Of a DNA stretch of 64,000 bases, positions 11,206 to 23,180 are shown one piece after another (within the stretch, counting starts at the first letter, position 1; each line of letters opens with the position of its first letter). The stretch is taken from assembly GCA_023053685.1 (NCBI GenBank), contig JALIGW010000148.1:165001-229000 (forward strand). The letters run 5' to 3'. The notes beneath the pieces are model-generated. The model ran no database searches. It was given only the letters and a program-made list of their open reading frames with translations, and was not told the origin of the DNA. This DNA is from Diadophis punctatus similis. Its lineage: Eukaryota; Chordata; Lepidosauria; Squamata; Dipsadidae. Made by a program: the position numbers and the translations under genes.

Positions 11206-11460
11206 CATGGTGGTGTCCCAAAGGTGCTTATTCAACAGGCAACTGGATTTTGTTTTTCCTTGAAGACATTTCACTTCTCATCCAAGAATCTTCTTCACTT
11301 CTTCAGTTCTCATCCAAGAAGCTTCTCAGTTCAGTCAGAACTGAAGAAGCTTCTTGGATGAGAAGTGAAACATCTTCAAGGAAAAACCAAGTCCAGTTGC
11401 CTTCTGAATAAGTACCTTTGGGACAACCATGAGCTGAGTGACTGAGAATCTCTATAGATG
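11206..11460. mobile_element. palindromic short repeat (GAAACGTC family)
   Basis: The left arm reads GTCCCAAAGGTGC, then CCTTGAAGACATTTCACTTC, then CATCCAAGAA. The right arm is its inverse: TTCTTGGATGAGAAGTGAAA, then CATCTTCAAGG, then TTTGGGACAACCATG and ACTGAGAATCTC. Only arm sequence is present and it encodes nothing convincing. See the better copy at 47747-47954. Confidence 0.75.
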
Positions 11461-11499
11461 TCTTTGAGACGATTGCATCTGGGTCTCCCCCACGTATGT

Positions 11500-11655
11500 A
11501 TGTTTTTGGATGTTTTTTTAAAATGTATTTTAATTATTATTAAATTATATTGTTTAGCTGTTCTTCAAATGTTGTACGCCGCCCTGAGTCCCCAGGAAGT
11601 AGGGCGGCATATAAGAGCACTAAATAAAATAAAATAAATAAATAAATAAATAGAC
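11500..11655 (+). mobile_element. L2-type LINE 3' end
   Basis: TACGCCGCCCTGAGTCCCC, GGGCGGCATATAAGAGC and a (AAATA/AATA)n tail match the 3' end of the long L2 copy at 28590-30997 (minus strand). This is a severely 5'-truncated copy of the same or a sister family. Confidence 0.8.
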
Positions 11656-12881
11656 ATTTAAACATGGCAGTGGCAGTGAAGGGAAAGGTAACTTCTTCAA
11701 AAAACAAAAGAACAATTTTCCTCTTGTAATAATTTCAACAGGGACACAAAACAGAAAATATTAGGTTCAAGCCAAATATATCAGTGACTGCAAATTTTAG
11801 CTTTGATATGATCCACCACATCTCATCTGTTTCAAATGGTAAGTATATCAACTAGTAGTGATAGATCCAAATTTCTTATTTTCTAGAACACTAGTAACAT
11901 CTGTGTTAGAATATTATTCAAGGGCCTTGGGGTAGAAGTAGCTCGATGCACATGAGATTTAATTGCTTTTTTGCCGGTGACAGCCTCTTTCTATACAGGA
12001 GGTGGGCATTGTATTCATTCATTCATTCATTCATTCATTCCATTTGTCCATCTCGTATAGAATCTCAATATTACTTCCAAGCTGAGCATAAATCTTCTCC
12101 AAGAATCAAGATTGACCAAAGGTGTTTCATTTTTCCTTTCCCCACTTTTCACAAACAATCTTAGAAATGGCTCGTGGCTAAGAGATGAGATACTAAATTA
12201 TACATTTTAGGCATAGTCATGATTGGCTGTGGTCAGTTAAGATTTCTAGAAACTGGAAATAGCTGAGCATTAAGTATGTCTTCTTTGAACATCTCTGCCA
12301 CAACTCGCAAAATCATGAAAGGGAACTAAGACACAGTCACCTGAAATCCCGATATTTGATAACCCTCCAAATATTACTATTGTTCCTTGGATCCCAAGCC
12401 AGCATATTCGTAAACGAAAACTGAAAATCTGGAGCTCCACATCTTAACCAATCCTGTTGTAATTGCAGGAGTAAAAATCAGGAAATCTCAAGAACAGAGA
12501 AAACGAAGTCAGGAGCCAAAGACATAAATCAAGTAAGGCAATTGTGGCTGAAAAATAGGAGAAACAAAGATAACAACAATTAGAATAAGATTTACAACCT
12601 GTTGTTTTCCAGCAATGAGCACTTTTTGTGCAGAAAGGAGTCTTGCAGTTCCTTCTCCATTTCATCTCATTCCAGATAAATTTAGTATTTATCAAGAGTT
12701 TGTTTAACCTTTTGTCTCACATTATAGTGTGCTTTGCAGTATGAGCAGATAGGAGAATTCTGGGATATTTTTCAAGGTCAGACCAATCTGGATCTTCCCC
12801 AGTCAAAGATGTACACAGTCTTTAACTTCTCCATCTCTACAGAAAAATTATTAGACTGATTCATAACCAGATGCCTTATAA
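11656..12881. other. unassigned sequence with a short (ATTC)n tract
   Basis: An (ATTC)n run lies at about 12011-12041. The rest is AT-rich with no supported gene or repeat. Confidence 0.5.
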
Positions 12882-13250
12882 CAGTTCCCAACCTTTTTGT
12901 GATCGAGTACCACTTGGAGGTCCCGTACAGTCGCCGCGTACCACCTGGTTCCAGAGAAACTAAATTCGATCAGATATCACTTTATTTCCATAGAGTTCAG
13001 AACAGTCACCGTTCCTTTTTTGGCCCCGTGCATCCAGCAACTGGATTCTCGGGCCGCTGGGACCAGGTGGGTGGCGTGTGGCAACAGTTGCAAATCGTTG
13101 CCAGATTATCTTGTGTTAGGCAGTAAACATTTTTGTGAAGTAAAAAATAACTAACTAAAAATCGTTCATGACCCCGAAAGTGTTCACATACCACCTGGAA
13201 GGCCCTCGCGTACCACTAGTGGTACACGTACCACAGGTTGGGAACCACTG
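12882..13250. mobile_element. non-autonomous hAT element, GTACCAC-rich type
   Basis: The left end is CAGTTCCCAACCTTTTTG and the right end GGTTGGGAACCACTG. Perfect 8-bp duplications CCTTATAA flank it (12874-12881 and 13251-13258). The inside has repeated GTACCAC motifs in both orientations near the ends. No transposase is encoded. Confidence 0.93.
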
Positions 13251-13258
13251 CCTTATAA

Positions 13259-14149
13259 TAAAAGAATTCTCTGAACTTTCTACTCAGAACAGTGGCATGT
13301 AAGAGTCGAATATCCTTGACAGTCTCCTTACAAAATTCATACAATTAGGAATTTTGACTTATCAGGATTCTTGATACACAGAGCTCTGTAACTAGGAGTG
13401 GTGATTAAAATGTGGCTGTTTTGATTCAAGCTTTCCAGATGAAGACAGAAAGGAAGGGGAGACTTCATGGCTTGCCAGATTTCTTACAAATTTTGGAAAC
13501 TGTGAAAAAAAATTCTGCTGTACCTTCATACCTTTTTCTAACAGTGGACATCAGAGTTGGACAGGTTTTCTGCTAAATTTCTTCTAACAATGACATCAAT
13601 TCATTGCCTGCATCCTATTTTTTTTCTTAAGCTTATGATATATGGAGCAAAACTTAAGAGTCCCGTCCAGGCAGGGAAAATCAAATCAATTTTTTTCCCC
13701 ATGCCAGTAAAAAGAGATTGAAACCTTTCACCCATAAGGTCTTTTATTTCATTTTCTTCCTGTGTGAGGTTCACACTCATTTATTCAGCTCTGTTAGGAA
13801 ATGAAGTCCAATCACTAAATTCCATCTTTGTGATAGAGCTTTGCTGAAAAGAAAGTGCAGCCCTAAAAAAGTAGATTTTACAAGAAGAAAATGTTATGTC
13901 TTGAGGTCTGCATCTAGTAACAGCTGTCATGACCTTGACATAAGTTCTGAAAAGATCAGAAACTAAGAAATTAGGAATTTATCCATACAATAAAGGGTGG
14001 TCAATTAATACTGATTTAGATGGAAGAATTCTGATTGCTCTCCATTCTGCGAAGCCCATGAAAATAAATACCTAACAAGAATAACTTTTTCTAATACAAT
14101 AAATCTCAAGTGCTAATTTCCATTTCCTACTTCATGGTGAAAAAATATT
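13259..14149. other. unassigned sequence
   Basis: AT-rich. Nothing recognised. Confidence 0.5.
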
Positions 14150-14390
14150 AAGTACATGCCGTTAAAAAATAAATTTGTATATGGTATAATAGGAAAATAT
14201 GTTTGAGAGCAATTTGAATACTTAAGGAAATTATATGTAAAAAGAATATATCCGATATTAGCTTATGATGGATAGGGGACTACAACTGCCCCATATGTTT
14301 GTTATATGTTCTGTTTTTTGAATGTTTAATGTCGGTGTTGTTTTGTGTATTTAATAAAAAAAGTTTTTTAAAAAAGAAAAGAACCCCCCC
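14150..14390 (+). mobile_element. possible L1-type 3' end
   Basis: The stretch GTTTGTTATATGTTCTG, then GTATTTAATAAAAAAAG, then an A-rich tail resembles the L1 terminus at 50260-50336 in wording and layout. A C-run follows at about 14383-14394. No target duplication was identified. Confidence 0.35.
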
Positions 14391-14984
14391 CCCCAAAATA
14401 AATTTGTTAAACTCCACTTTCAGATCAGTCTCAATCTTGTTGTCCAATAAAACTTATTCCTCTTCCATAACATGTTTTCAACATAATCTATCCATAGAGG
14501 CAGACACTCCTAAAATTAACTGCTGGGTGCATTGTTCAAAAATATCCTTCACTATGTCTAATCAAATTAATGTGTCAAATTTAAGTGATAGGCTACAAGA
14601 ATTATATTGAAGAAGATGTTATACTGGATATACAAATGAAACCAGCTGATGTCTTCATAATTAAAAGTACCAAACTAAAAGGGTTGCTATGACCTGTCCG
14701 TCTTGGGTGGCCCTGCACGGCTTAGCTCATAGCTTCATTGAGCTATGCAAGCCCCTTCGCCATGACAAGGCAGTAATCCATGAAGGGGAATGGTGGATTA
14801 GACATCTCCAAAGGAAGAGGAATAAATACAAATCCAAGTTGTGCTGAATATGCCTCAGTGACTCTCAGCACAAGAAACAATGTATAGACGAGAAATGATA
14901 AATACACATAAACAGTTAATCTACCATAAGATATTACAATTTTTTTCAAGGGGAATGTAAAATAAAATCAAGAGAAGGTTTAAT
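14391..14984. other. unassigned sequence with a small inverted repeat
   Basis: At about 14700-14790 there is a GC-richer block containing TAGCTCA and TGAGCTA, able to pair across a short loop. It reads like a fragment of an old LINE that I cannot name. Confidence 0.35.
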
Positions 14985-15760
14985 AGTAGATGGATATATT
15001 TTCAATGGTTTGCCTGTGGACAATTGTTACAAAATTTTAAATAGATAAAAGAACGTACGGTTTTCAACATTGTAGATCTGCATTGGAAAAGTATAATTGC
15101 TAAACTTTTATTGAAATATGAAACAGAAGCACAAGTCAAAGAATGATGATAAAGTGGGCAGAAATGGTTTCAATATACAAATAGAACAATGGTAACGTAA
15201 GTGGTTGAAATGAGTGAATTTATATTCTATTACAATCCTTAAGAGAATGTCTGTAAAGTGATGTATTGTTGATATATGTCACCAGAAAAATAGTTTAGAA
15301 TGTATAAAAGTACTTTAAATTTATGTTGGGATTTTAAACAACACAAAGAGACATTTTATCATCTTGAATGGATGTGTTAAAAAAAGCCAGAAAATTTTGG
15401 ATACATATACTGTACATAATGCAGAAAATTTTCAAGATTAACATACAATTGAAACCAGAAATTTTTTTTCTTTTCTTTTGGGATTAATGGACAGAGGGGG
15501 AAAAAGTCATGGAACTTTGTTTTTATATATGACAAGTGCAGTGAGATTATTATATGTGCAAAAGTGGAAAAACTTGACCTTAACCTTAATGGAGGAATAG
15601 TTGATGAATATAATGGAACTTGCAGTGATGGCTAAATTAATTAGAGAAAATATATTATCTACATTCATCTCTTTTGTCTTCTTTTTCTTTTTAAATTTTG
15701 TATTAGTTCTTGTTAGTTTTCTGTGTTAAATTCTTAATATTTTTTTTAAAAAGAGAAATA
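14985..15760 (+). pseudogene. L1 ORF2 C-terminal remnant
   Basis: In broken plus-strand frames the translation includes ETFYHLEWMC and, after a stop, a KKPENFGYI stretch. This corresponds to the conserved C-terminal WWTC-type segment of L1 ORF2 (compare MWWTCPSAKKYW in the copy at 42842-45260). Many stops and frameshifts are present, and an A/T-rich 3' tail follows. It is old and non-functional. Confidence 0.6.
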
Positions 15761-16128
15761 TGTCCCTTGACTGTAAATAAAGATTCCATGCATCAAAATC
15801 ACAGAATCATAGAATAATAAAATCACTTTCTTGCTATAGGAAAAATAACAAAAAAGTAAAAATATTCCAAAAGCATGTTCAATTTTCTGTTCATTTCCTG
15901 ATACAGTTTTTTAAAAAGTTCATTTCACTTTTTTCCCCGATTGCTCCTGTAATCGTTTTGGGTGACCTTAGGACCCCCATCAAGGACATAGAACAAAGAA
16001 CTACCTCTGGTTACATGTGACATGGATGTCTTAATGAGCAAAAGCAGCTATATTGGAGGCATCCATACCTGTTGATCCACATACCTGTTCTATTTGCATC
16101 ATATGGTGACTGCCTCGTGTTTAACAGG
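15761..16128. other. unassigned sequence
   Basis: Around 15795-15815 there is CACAGAATCATAGAATAAT, similar to a CR1 terminal repeat, but nothing longer supports a CR1 call. Confidence 0.4.
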
Positions 16129-16469
16129 CAGAGGTGGGTTCCTCCCGGTTCGGACTGGTTCACCTGAACCGGTAGTGACCCGCTGGTGATGTCATGATGA
16201 TGTCACGGAACCGGTTCGGTAGATGCTGGTCCGTGGGCGCCGCCATCTTTTTTTTGAATTTTTTTTGAATTTTTTTTTCTGAACATGCGCAGAAGCCGAG
16301 TTTCTGGCACTGTGCATGCGGTCGCCATCTTGTTTTTGGCTTCTTCTTTTTCAGATTTTTTGGCACTGCACATGCACACGCGTGCAAAGCACGTGCACGC
16401 CCACAAGGCACGCCCATGCGGTGTGGGAAGAAGCAAACCAGCAGCGAGGTAAGTTAGAACCCACCCCTG
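16129..16469. mobile_element. short hAT-type element, GTGGGTTCC family
   Basis: The ends are CAGAGGTGGGTTCC and GAACCCACCCCTG. Perfect 8-bp duplications TTAACAGG flank it (16121-16128 and 16470-16477). The interior has CCGGTTCGG and GAACCGGT motifs near the left end and CATGCGCAGAAG in the middle, shared with other members. The Cys/Lys-rich frames across it are compositional. Confidence 0.95.
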
Positions 16470-16627
16470 TTAACAGGTATAAGAGTGAGAGAATATGAAC
16501 TTTCCCCTCTTTTCTACTTAGTCTTTAGACCTTTTAGTGAGGCCGCTGCCTCCTCCTTTTTCTCTTCTTTTAGTAGTGAGAAATACAAGAGGTGTAGTGA
16601 TATAATGCATTATTGGAAGGCTATATA

Positions 16628-16867
16628 CAGGTAGTCCATATATAGCGACTGCCTCATTAAGTGACTGTTCACAGTTATGATGGTGGTGAAAAGTAATTTT
16701 AGAAACCAGTCCTTACATTTATGACCTGCACAGGTCACTAAAGCAAAGGAAACTGAAGTAAGATCATAACCACAGATGTGGTTTTGTTTAGCAAGTTATG
16801 AGTGACTTTAGGACCGCTTCATTCAATGACCAAGTCTCAATTGTAGACACTAAATGAGGACTACCTG
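16628..16867. mobile_element. short palindromic DNA element (CAGGTAGTCC family)
   Basis: It begins CAGGTAGTCC and ends GGACTACCTG, with weakly conserved inverted halves rich in TTATGA and GTGAC motifs. No target duplication is apparent. The same family occurs at 39688-40377 and 52666-53058, and as a fragment near 41470-41533. Confidence 0.65.
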
Positions 16868-17934
16868 CACTGTGAATTTTAGCCTATTTCCTGCAGTCTT
16901 ACATCATATATGAAGCAATTCTTCTTCTATTCCAGCTCATTGCAAATGCACCCAAAAACTTTATTTCCAGTTTCAGTTCAGAATTGCTGTTTTCCAACCT
17001 AAGCCACCTTAAACCCTCCAGAGCTGTGTTCCATTCTCGTATCAAGCTCAGTTCTGATTGACTGCAGCTGGTTACTATTCCATGCAGCCATTTCATGTTG
17101 GGCTGAGGTCCTGCCATATTTTTTGCTGGGCATTTTTTTTAATAAACTTGAGGTTGATCCAACAATGGCCTGTTAAAGCGAATGAAATATCTTCAACCTT
17201 AGAACCTCATGTTCCATTCAACCTTTATAATTTATACTTGAAAATCTTTTGCATTTCTGCCAAAGCATCTTCCCTTGGTTCTCCATTCCTTGCCCATATT
17301 AATGCAAAGTTTCCCTTTCTTTTAAAGCAAAAAAAAAAAAATCTTTAAACTGCAATGTTAGAATGTTGCTATTTTGTTTCCATGAAGCTCAACTCTCAGT
17401 AGGAGCAAAAGAACAAACCACTACCTATTGCTTTGATTGCTGTAACGTCAAAGCAATGATAAAGAAGGAAGAAGGAAAATGTCTGCATTAGTGTCATGGG
17501 GAGGGAAGTAAAAGCATCCACAAATGCAGACATCTGGGAAAACAAAGGAAAGGCAGGGGAGTAGTGAGCTGGAAACAATGTGTAAAAGGAAAATGCAGAC
17601 ACTGGTTGACTGATCTACAGAGAAGCTAGTTAGCATGTCTTGCTTTCTCTGCATGAATGGAAAGCTGCAGAGGAATGACCAGGCAGATCTTAACAGTCCA
17701 GACTGTCTACTAGGATTGTCACTGCATTCCAGACTGGAATTCTGAAGCTAACTTAAGAAACCTTCAGGTGCTGCATGGGAGGGAAACAGAGTTGTCCTTG
17801 ATACTCCATTCTTAATGAGAATGCACCTGGAGTCATGGCTTTGCATAAAAGCAACATCTGAGCAATAAAATCTCCTGATCCTGATCTTGAGGACCTGTCT
17901 AGACTTTGACTGTTCTTCCATAGCATCTCTAATT
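16868..17934. other. unassigned sequence
   Basis: No supported feature. Confidence 0.5.
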
Positions 17935-18565
17935 GTCCTACAGTGGAGGACTCAACAACCTATGCTTGACTACTCTTAGTGCCTTTTTGGCAATGTTGTT
18001 ACAGTGGGCTTTGGCACCTAGGTCATTAGATATAAGTACTCCCAGATCCTTGACAGAACGAGGGTGGTCTACAAGGTCATGTCCTCCAAGCTTGTATTTT
18101 GTGTTCTGATTCTTTTTGCCAATGTGTAAGACAGAGCATTTGTTGGTTGAGATTTGAAGTTGCCACTTGTTTGACCATTCCGATACAAAGTCAAGGTCTT
18201 TTTGAAGGGTAGTAGCATTGTCTGTGGTGTTAAATAGTTTGACATTGTGGGCGAAGAGAATGCAGTTGCTTATAATGTGATCACAAAGGTCATTTATGTA
18301 AAGTATGAAGAGTGTTGGTCCTAGAACGCTGCCTTGAGGGACACCATTATTGACAGGTGCAGGATTTGATAGAGAACTCTCTATTTTAACCACTTGTTGT
18401 CTGTTTGAAAGAAACGCAGTTATCCAATCATGTAGGGGTCCAGAGATGCCATAAGATTTTAGTTTCAGAAGTAGTTTGTCATGTACCACTGAATCAAAGG
18501 CTTTACAAAGGTCTATGTAAATTGCGTCTATTGCTTTACCCTGATCGAGTTGTGTAGTCCATATG
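17935..18565 (-). pseudogene. non-LTR retrotransposon reverse transcriptase fragment (CR1/Jockey-like), inactivated
   Basis: Minus-strand translation gives reverse-transcriptase blocks in order: IYIDLCKAFDSV (18490-18565), WITAFLSNRQQVVKIE, NGVPQGSVLGPTLFILYIND, then CILFAHNVKLF where the active-site FADD should be, then LQISTNKCSVLHIGKKN and KDLGVLIS. Both catalytic aspartates of the FADD box read as His-Asn, so the copy cannot be active. The main frame covers 17938-18489. Assignment to the CR1/Jockey group rests on motif style; an L2-related family is possible. It abuts a long ATCTCT tract. Confidence 0.85.
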
Positions 18566-18586
18566 TTTTTTGCAGTGTATAGATAG

Positions 18587-18782
18587 AGTCTATCTCTATC
18601 TCTATAATCTCTATCTCTATCTCTATCTCTATCTCTATCTCTATCTCTATCTCTATCTCTATCTCTATCTCTATCTCTATCTCTATCTCTGTCTCTGTCT
18701 CTGTCTCTGTCCTCTGTCTCTGTCTCTGTCTCTATCTCTATCTCTATCTCTATCTCTACCTCTACCTCTATCTCTATCTATA
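18587..18782. repeat. (ATCTCT)n microsatellite
   Basis: About 195 bp of CTATCT hexamers, with an internal block where CTGTCT replaces CTATCT (about 18690-18732). A short CA run follows. Confidence 0.95.
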
Positions 18783-19676
18783 CACACACACACACCAACA
18801 ACCTCTGCCTATCAGGTCAGAATTATTCTATCAGCTATGTATGGTAACTTATTAGAGGTCTCCTACATTCTATGGTCCACAAGTAAGTTTCTGCTTATTT
18901 GCGTGCATCCTCTCAGCCCTCTCTGGTTTGAACTTTCTTGTGTGTCCCATTACTGAAGATCTCTCAAACGTTTGTAGATAATTTCAGGATTGTACCAGGG
19001 GTGGATTGGGAGGGTGGAGAAAACAGTCCATTTTGCTGGCAGATGGTATTACATCAACGAAGGGGCACCACTGTATTTCTGTTGTCTTTCTTCATTATAC
19101 ACCTTCATAAGGTGCAACTCTTAGTGACCATCATTCATATCTATCCTGCAATAAGCTAAATATATTATACATTATGTACCCTTATAAGCTAAGTATACAT
19201 ATATGCAATCAAAATTAAAGGCACAATAAGGGGAATAGTTAAAAAATAGAAGAAAAACTGAGTGAGTTATTATCTGTTTACGATTTTGAAATAGTCCCTT
19301 TTTTCAAAATGTCATGTTTCTTGTGAGAAAACTCATTTGTCTTCTGTTGTATATATAATAATGTTAAATTTCAAATCTCATTTGAAGGCTGAGTAAATCA
19401 GAATCAACTTTCTGAAGTCAGCAGGGTTGTTATAGTGCAAATCAAAGCTTTAGATTCCAGATTTTTTTATTCTACTGTCTTTCAACCTTGAAAAACCTGG
19501 GGATTTTGAGCTTCAGAATTATTTAAATAAGGATTGTTCCGCAAGACATGCTTATAAAATATTTATATTACAACTAGGGCAGAAATAGTTATTTCTAAAT
19601 AAATCGAAGAGGAGGGAAAATTTATTTTCTATAATAAGGTTCAGTGTTTTCATTCAGAATCTGAACTTGGAGAAGG
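18783..19676. other. unassigned sequence
   Basis: No supported gene. A CAGGGGTGGATTGGG string at about 18996 resembles a hAT end but lacks a partner with a duplication. Confidence 0.45.
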
Positions 19677-19808
19677 AAGATGAAGAGGAGGAGGAGGAGG
19701 AGAAGGAGGAGGAGGAGGAGGAGGAGGAGGAGGAAGAAGAAGAAGAAGAAGAAGAAGAAGAAGAAGAAGAAGAAGAAGAAGAAGAAGAAGAAGAAGAAGA
19801 AGAAGAAG
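19677..19808. repeat. (GAG)n/(GAA)n trinucleotide tract
   Basis: GAG triplets pass into about 25 GAA triplets. The minus-strand frames here (poly-Leu, poly-Ser, poly-Phe) are translations of the repeat, not genes. Long GAA tracts can form triplex DNA. Confidence 0.95.
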
Positions 19809-21362
19809 GGAAGACATGCTGAAGAACATAAAGTTTTTGATTCTGCATGATCTTGTGTTTCTCCCACCCATGAATGAGTTTTGATTAAAGAAATGTGGAG
19901 AAATGAAGAGGGACAACCCAAGCATACATCAATTTGCAATGTAATCCACAATTAGCTCAAGCTGAATAGTTCTCTAGCTGAATAGTTTTCAAGCCAGGAG
20001 CCAAGACCTTATCATGTATGACAATTAAAGCAGACTGGTTATTAGCAGGGTCTAACTATATCACTGAGTTTCTTATAATTACAATCTATATAAAACTTAC
20101 TTCGGGAGAAGCAATCTACTTTCAGATGATAGCATGAGAAGCCACAAGTCCCCATATGTTTAACAGTTGCCACTAGATGCAATAGTGTTAAATCAGTTAA
20201 TAGGTTCCAAGCTAAAGAAAGAGCTGCATGCATTTTGCCATGTACCATAGAAATAAATAAGACTTCCCTGCATGGGTGACTAGAGAAATAACAGATCTGT
20301 CAGCTAATAAAATATTTGAGGATTGCACTGAAACCTTCTTCAGGCTTCATGATTTTCAGCAGTGAATGTCCTGACATGCCCCATGTTTATGTAATGAAAA
20401 GAAATCTACTAGCTTCAACCATCATGGCTAGTAGTTCTCAGAGGATAGCACGATGTGTGGTATATGTCCTGCTGTGTAACTTCAAGCACAGATTTGAGAA
20501 GACTGGGAAGAACAACTATATAGGCAGCCACACACGTGAAGCTTGAACATCACTGCCACCCCCTCCATTACAGAGCACAGCAGCTGATATATCTACCATG
20601 AAAACTTTTTATTTGTTTCGCAAAATATACTTCTGCCTGGTGTATTATAATTCTGAAATGTAAGAGGCATATGGATAAATTACCTACAAATCAACCCTTA
20701 GGATTGATTACCAAGGCTCGGTATCATCAGATGGTGTGCTAGAAGATGCCAACAGAGCCCTCACAACAATCCCTACTTCCACCACAATTCAAATCAATAA
20801 ACTGGTATATGCTACAGCTACAGCTGCTGTAATTCTGGAGATGTTTGGCTGTACCATCAACACTAGTACATATCCCGCTGGAAAATGAGTTTAGAAATTA
20901 AGATCAAGACAACTTGGGAAAAAGTTAGTCAGCACATGGAACTAGAGAAAGGTATGCAGATTATGGATTATACATGGCTACTGAAAAATACAAGAGCTTG
21001 ACTCCATCTGAAGCTCTAGCAACTGCTAAGCAAAGGAACAAAACTTACTGCCTCTAACTGTACTCAAAGAAGGGATAAGCATTTCTCTTCTGATATCTCT
21101 TGGTTGGAAGTGGCTATTCAGGATCAAACTAGGAAACAGAAAGGAATTGGTTGCAGGAATCCCTATCTCCCACCTCAGAAGCATGAGGGATGAAGCTGAG
21201 ATATGGAGATGGGATCTTTGTAAAAGCTGGTTCTCTTACACTTAAGGTTTGCTTATACCTACAATGAATATCTGATGTAATTGTGTGAATTCCTTGATTC
21301 CCAATGACAGCATCAAGTTGATAGGGAAGTTTGTAAATTCAGAGTTCATTGTGTCCACAGGA
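19809..21362. other. unassigned sequence
   Basis: A block at about 20700-21240 reads like a decayed LINE coding region in broken plus-strand frames (for example YMATEKYKSLTPSEALATAK), but no diagnostic motif is left. The rest is unremarkable. Confidence 0.4.
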
Positions 21363-21600
21363 GGCACGATGGCTCGGTGGCTTAATGATGCTGGAGATGG
21401 TTTCAGCTCCGGTGATTTTAGCCCAGAAACTGCATGGCAGGGTGGGCTCCTGTCACTTGCCTCAGTCTCTGTCCACTTAGCAGTTCAAAAGCATGTTCTA
21501 TGAGAGTGGATAAAATAGGTACCATTTCGGTGGGGAGACGAACTGGTGCTCTGTGAAGGCAGTCAGATTCCTTACAGCTCTGAACCTTCCCAGTTACAGT
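21363..21600 (+). mobile_element. Sauria-type SINE, diverged and 3'-truncated
   Basis: The tRNA-like head is CACGATGGCTCGGTGGC. It is followed by CTGTCACTTGCCTCAGTC, ACTTAGCAGTTCAAAAGCAT, and ATAGGTACCATTTCGGTGGG, in Sauria SINE order. The ACATGACC block and tail are missing or unrecognisable. Confidence 0.75.
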
Positions 21601-22864
21601 GCCCGTTTTCAAGACAGCTCCAGAAGGGAGGGGGCCTTGGGTGATGTTGCAGGAAAAACTAGTCATCTTTTTCTCTAGTTTGCTCTCCTGTGGTACACTT
21701 TGGGAAATGCACAAGAGTGTCCCACAGCAGGGCTGGTCCCTCAGCAATCCAAAATACTACTCTGCAATAGCATTGTGTCTCCTGGCTATTGTAACAATGG
21801 CATAGGCTAATAATAATTGTGTCCAGGGATACTCACTGGATCATATTTTTCCAGCGTACATTTGATAATACCATCTAAAATAATGTTATGACTTTTTTAC
21901 ATCTGTCAGGTTTTGCATGACATTCTGTACATACCAGATTGGGCAATAATTTCCCACCAGCTGGGAATATTCTGTACAGACTAGCATTTGAGGCACAGTA
22001 AACTGTCAGTGCAAGACCCAATAAAATCTCACAGGCCCAGCTAAAAGAGAGAGAATAGTGCTGTAGTTGTATTTTTGTCACTAAGTTGGAACTTCACCTT
22101 TAGAGCATCCTTGACTTTCATTTATTTGAAGTCTAATGACTCCAGTGTTATGCTGATGAGTTGAATTTCACAGTACATGTAAATCTGTGTAACTTATTAT
22201 GTGTACTTGAGTTGTCAGGAGGTCCAGAAAAGCACATTAATACAGGGAATCAGCATGGCCTGCAGCAATCCTGAGTGGTTATAACTTTGTGTAGCCATAT
22301 GTCTTTCATATTATTTCTCCTATACTACTTTTAATTATGTATGCATAAAAACTGGGTAGCATGGCCTGTTGATGTCATAAGGAAAAATCTGAGCCAAACT
22401 AAACCCAGTTTGGAACGAAGAGACTTAATCCAATATTAATTTCTAAGGGTTAGAAAAATACCCTTAGAATGTGGGTATGTAGAGCTAATGTGAAAGGGTT
22501 CCTTCAGATGATAATCACTATAAATACCTTTAAAACAATATATTTAATATAATTCTTCTTCTGATCTAATGTAAACTCATATTTACAACAATCAGCTTTA
22601 TACTCAAGCACAGAAATTCAAGAACTGAAGTTAAGAATTTCTTCCTAAGAAGAAATGTGTTAGGTCAGACCAAACATCTGTTTAGTCCAACATGCTGTTA
22701 CTAAAGTATGTTAATAGTTCAGATGTTAATAGTTCAGAAGCTCAGAAATAGGACATTCCTGCTTTTAAGCAACTATAATCAAAGAGAATCAACCTCTTAT
22801 AGTCAACATAGGATATAACCATTAAAACTAGTGCCCCTTGTTACTTCAGGAAATTGCCTGATCC
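21601..22864. other. unassigned sequence
   Basis: At about 22660-22700 GTTAGGTCAGACCAAACATC resembles a common amniote repeat fragment, but it is too short to assign. Otherwise nothing. Confidence 0.4.
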
Positions 22865-23158
22865 CAGTGGTGAAATCCAAATATTTTTCCTACCGGTTCT
22901 GTGGGCGTGGCTTGTTGGGCTTGTTGGGCGTGGCAGGGGAAGGATACTGCAAAATCTCCATTTCCACCCCACTCCAGGGGAAGGATACTGCAAGATTCCC
23001 ATTCCCTCCCCACTCCTGGAGTAAGGATATTGCAAAATCTCCATTTCCACCCCACTCTGGGACCAGCCAGAGGTAGTATTTGCCAGTTCTCCGAACTACT
23101 CAAAATTTCCGCTACCGGTTCTCCAGAACCTGTCAGAACCTGCTGGATTTCACCCCTG
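22865..23158. mobile_element. short hAT-type element, GTGAAATCC subtype
   Basis: It begins CAGTGGTGAAATCCAAAT and ends CTGGATTTCACCCCTG, between perfect 8-bp duplications CCTGATCC (22857-22864 and 23159-23166). Internally a 40-50-bp unit containing GGATACTGCAAAATCTCCAT and CCACCCCACTC is repeated about three times in tandem. It ends only 22 bp before an LTR. Confidence 0.95.
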
Positions 23159-23180
23159 CCTGATCCCCTTTTAAAGCAAC

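Noticed and set aside
18995..19070. hAT element starting CAGGGGTGGATTGGG
   Set aside because: The possible partner end (CACCACTG at about 19062-19070) has poor inverted similarity and the flanks share no octamer.
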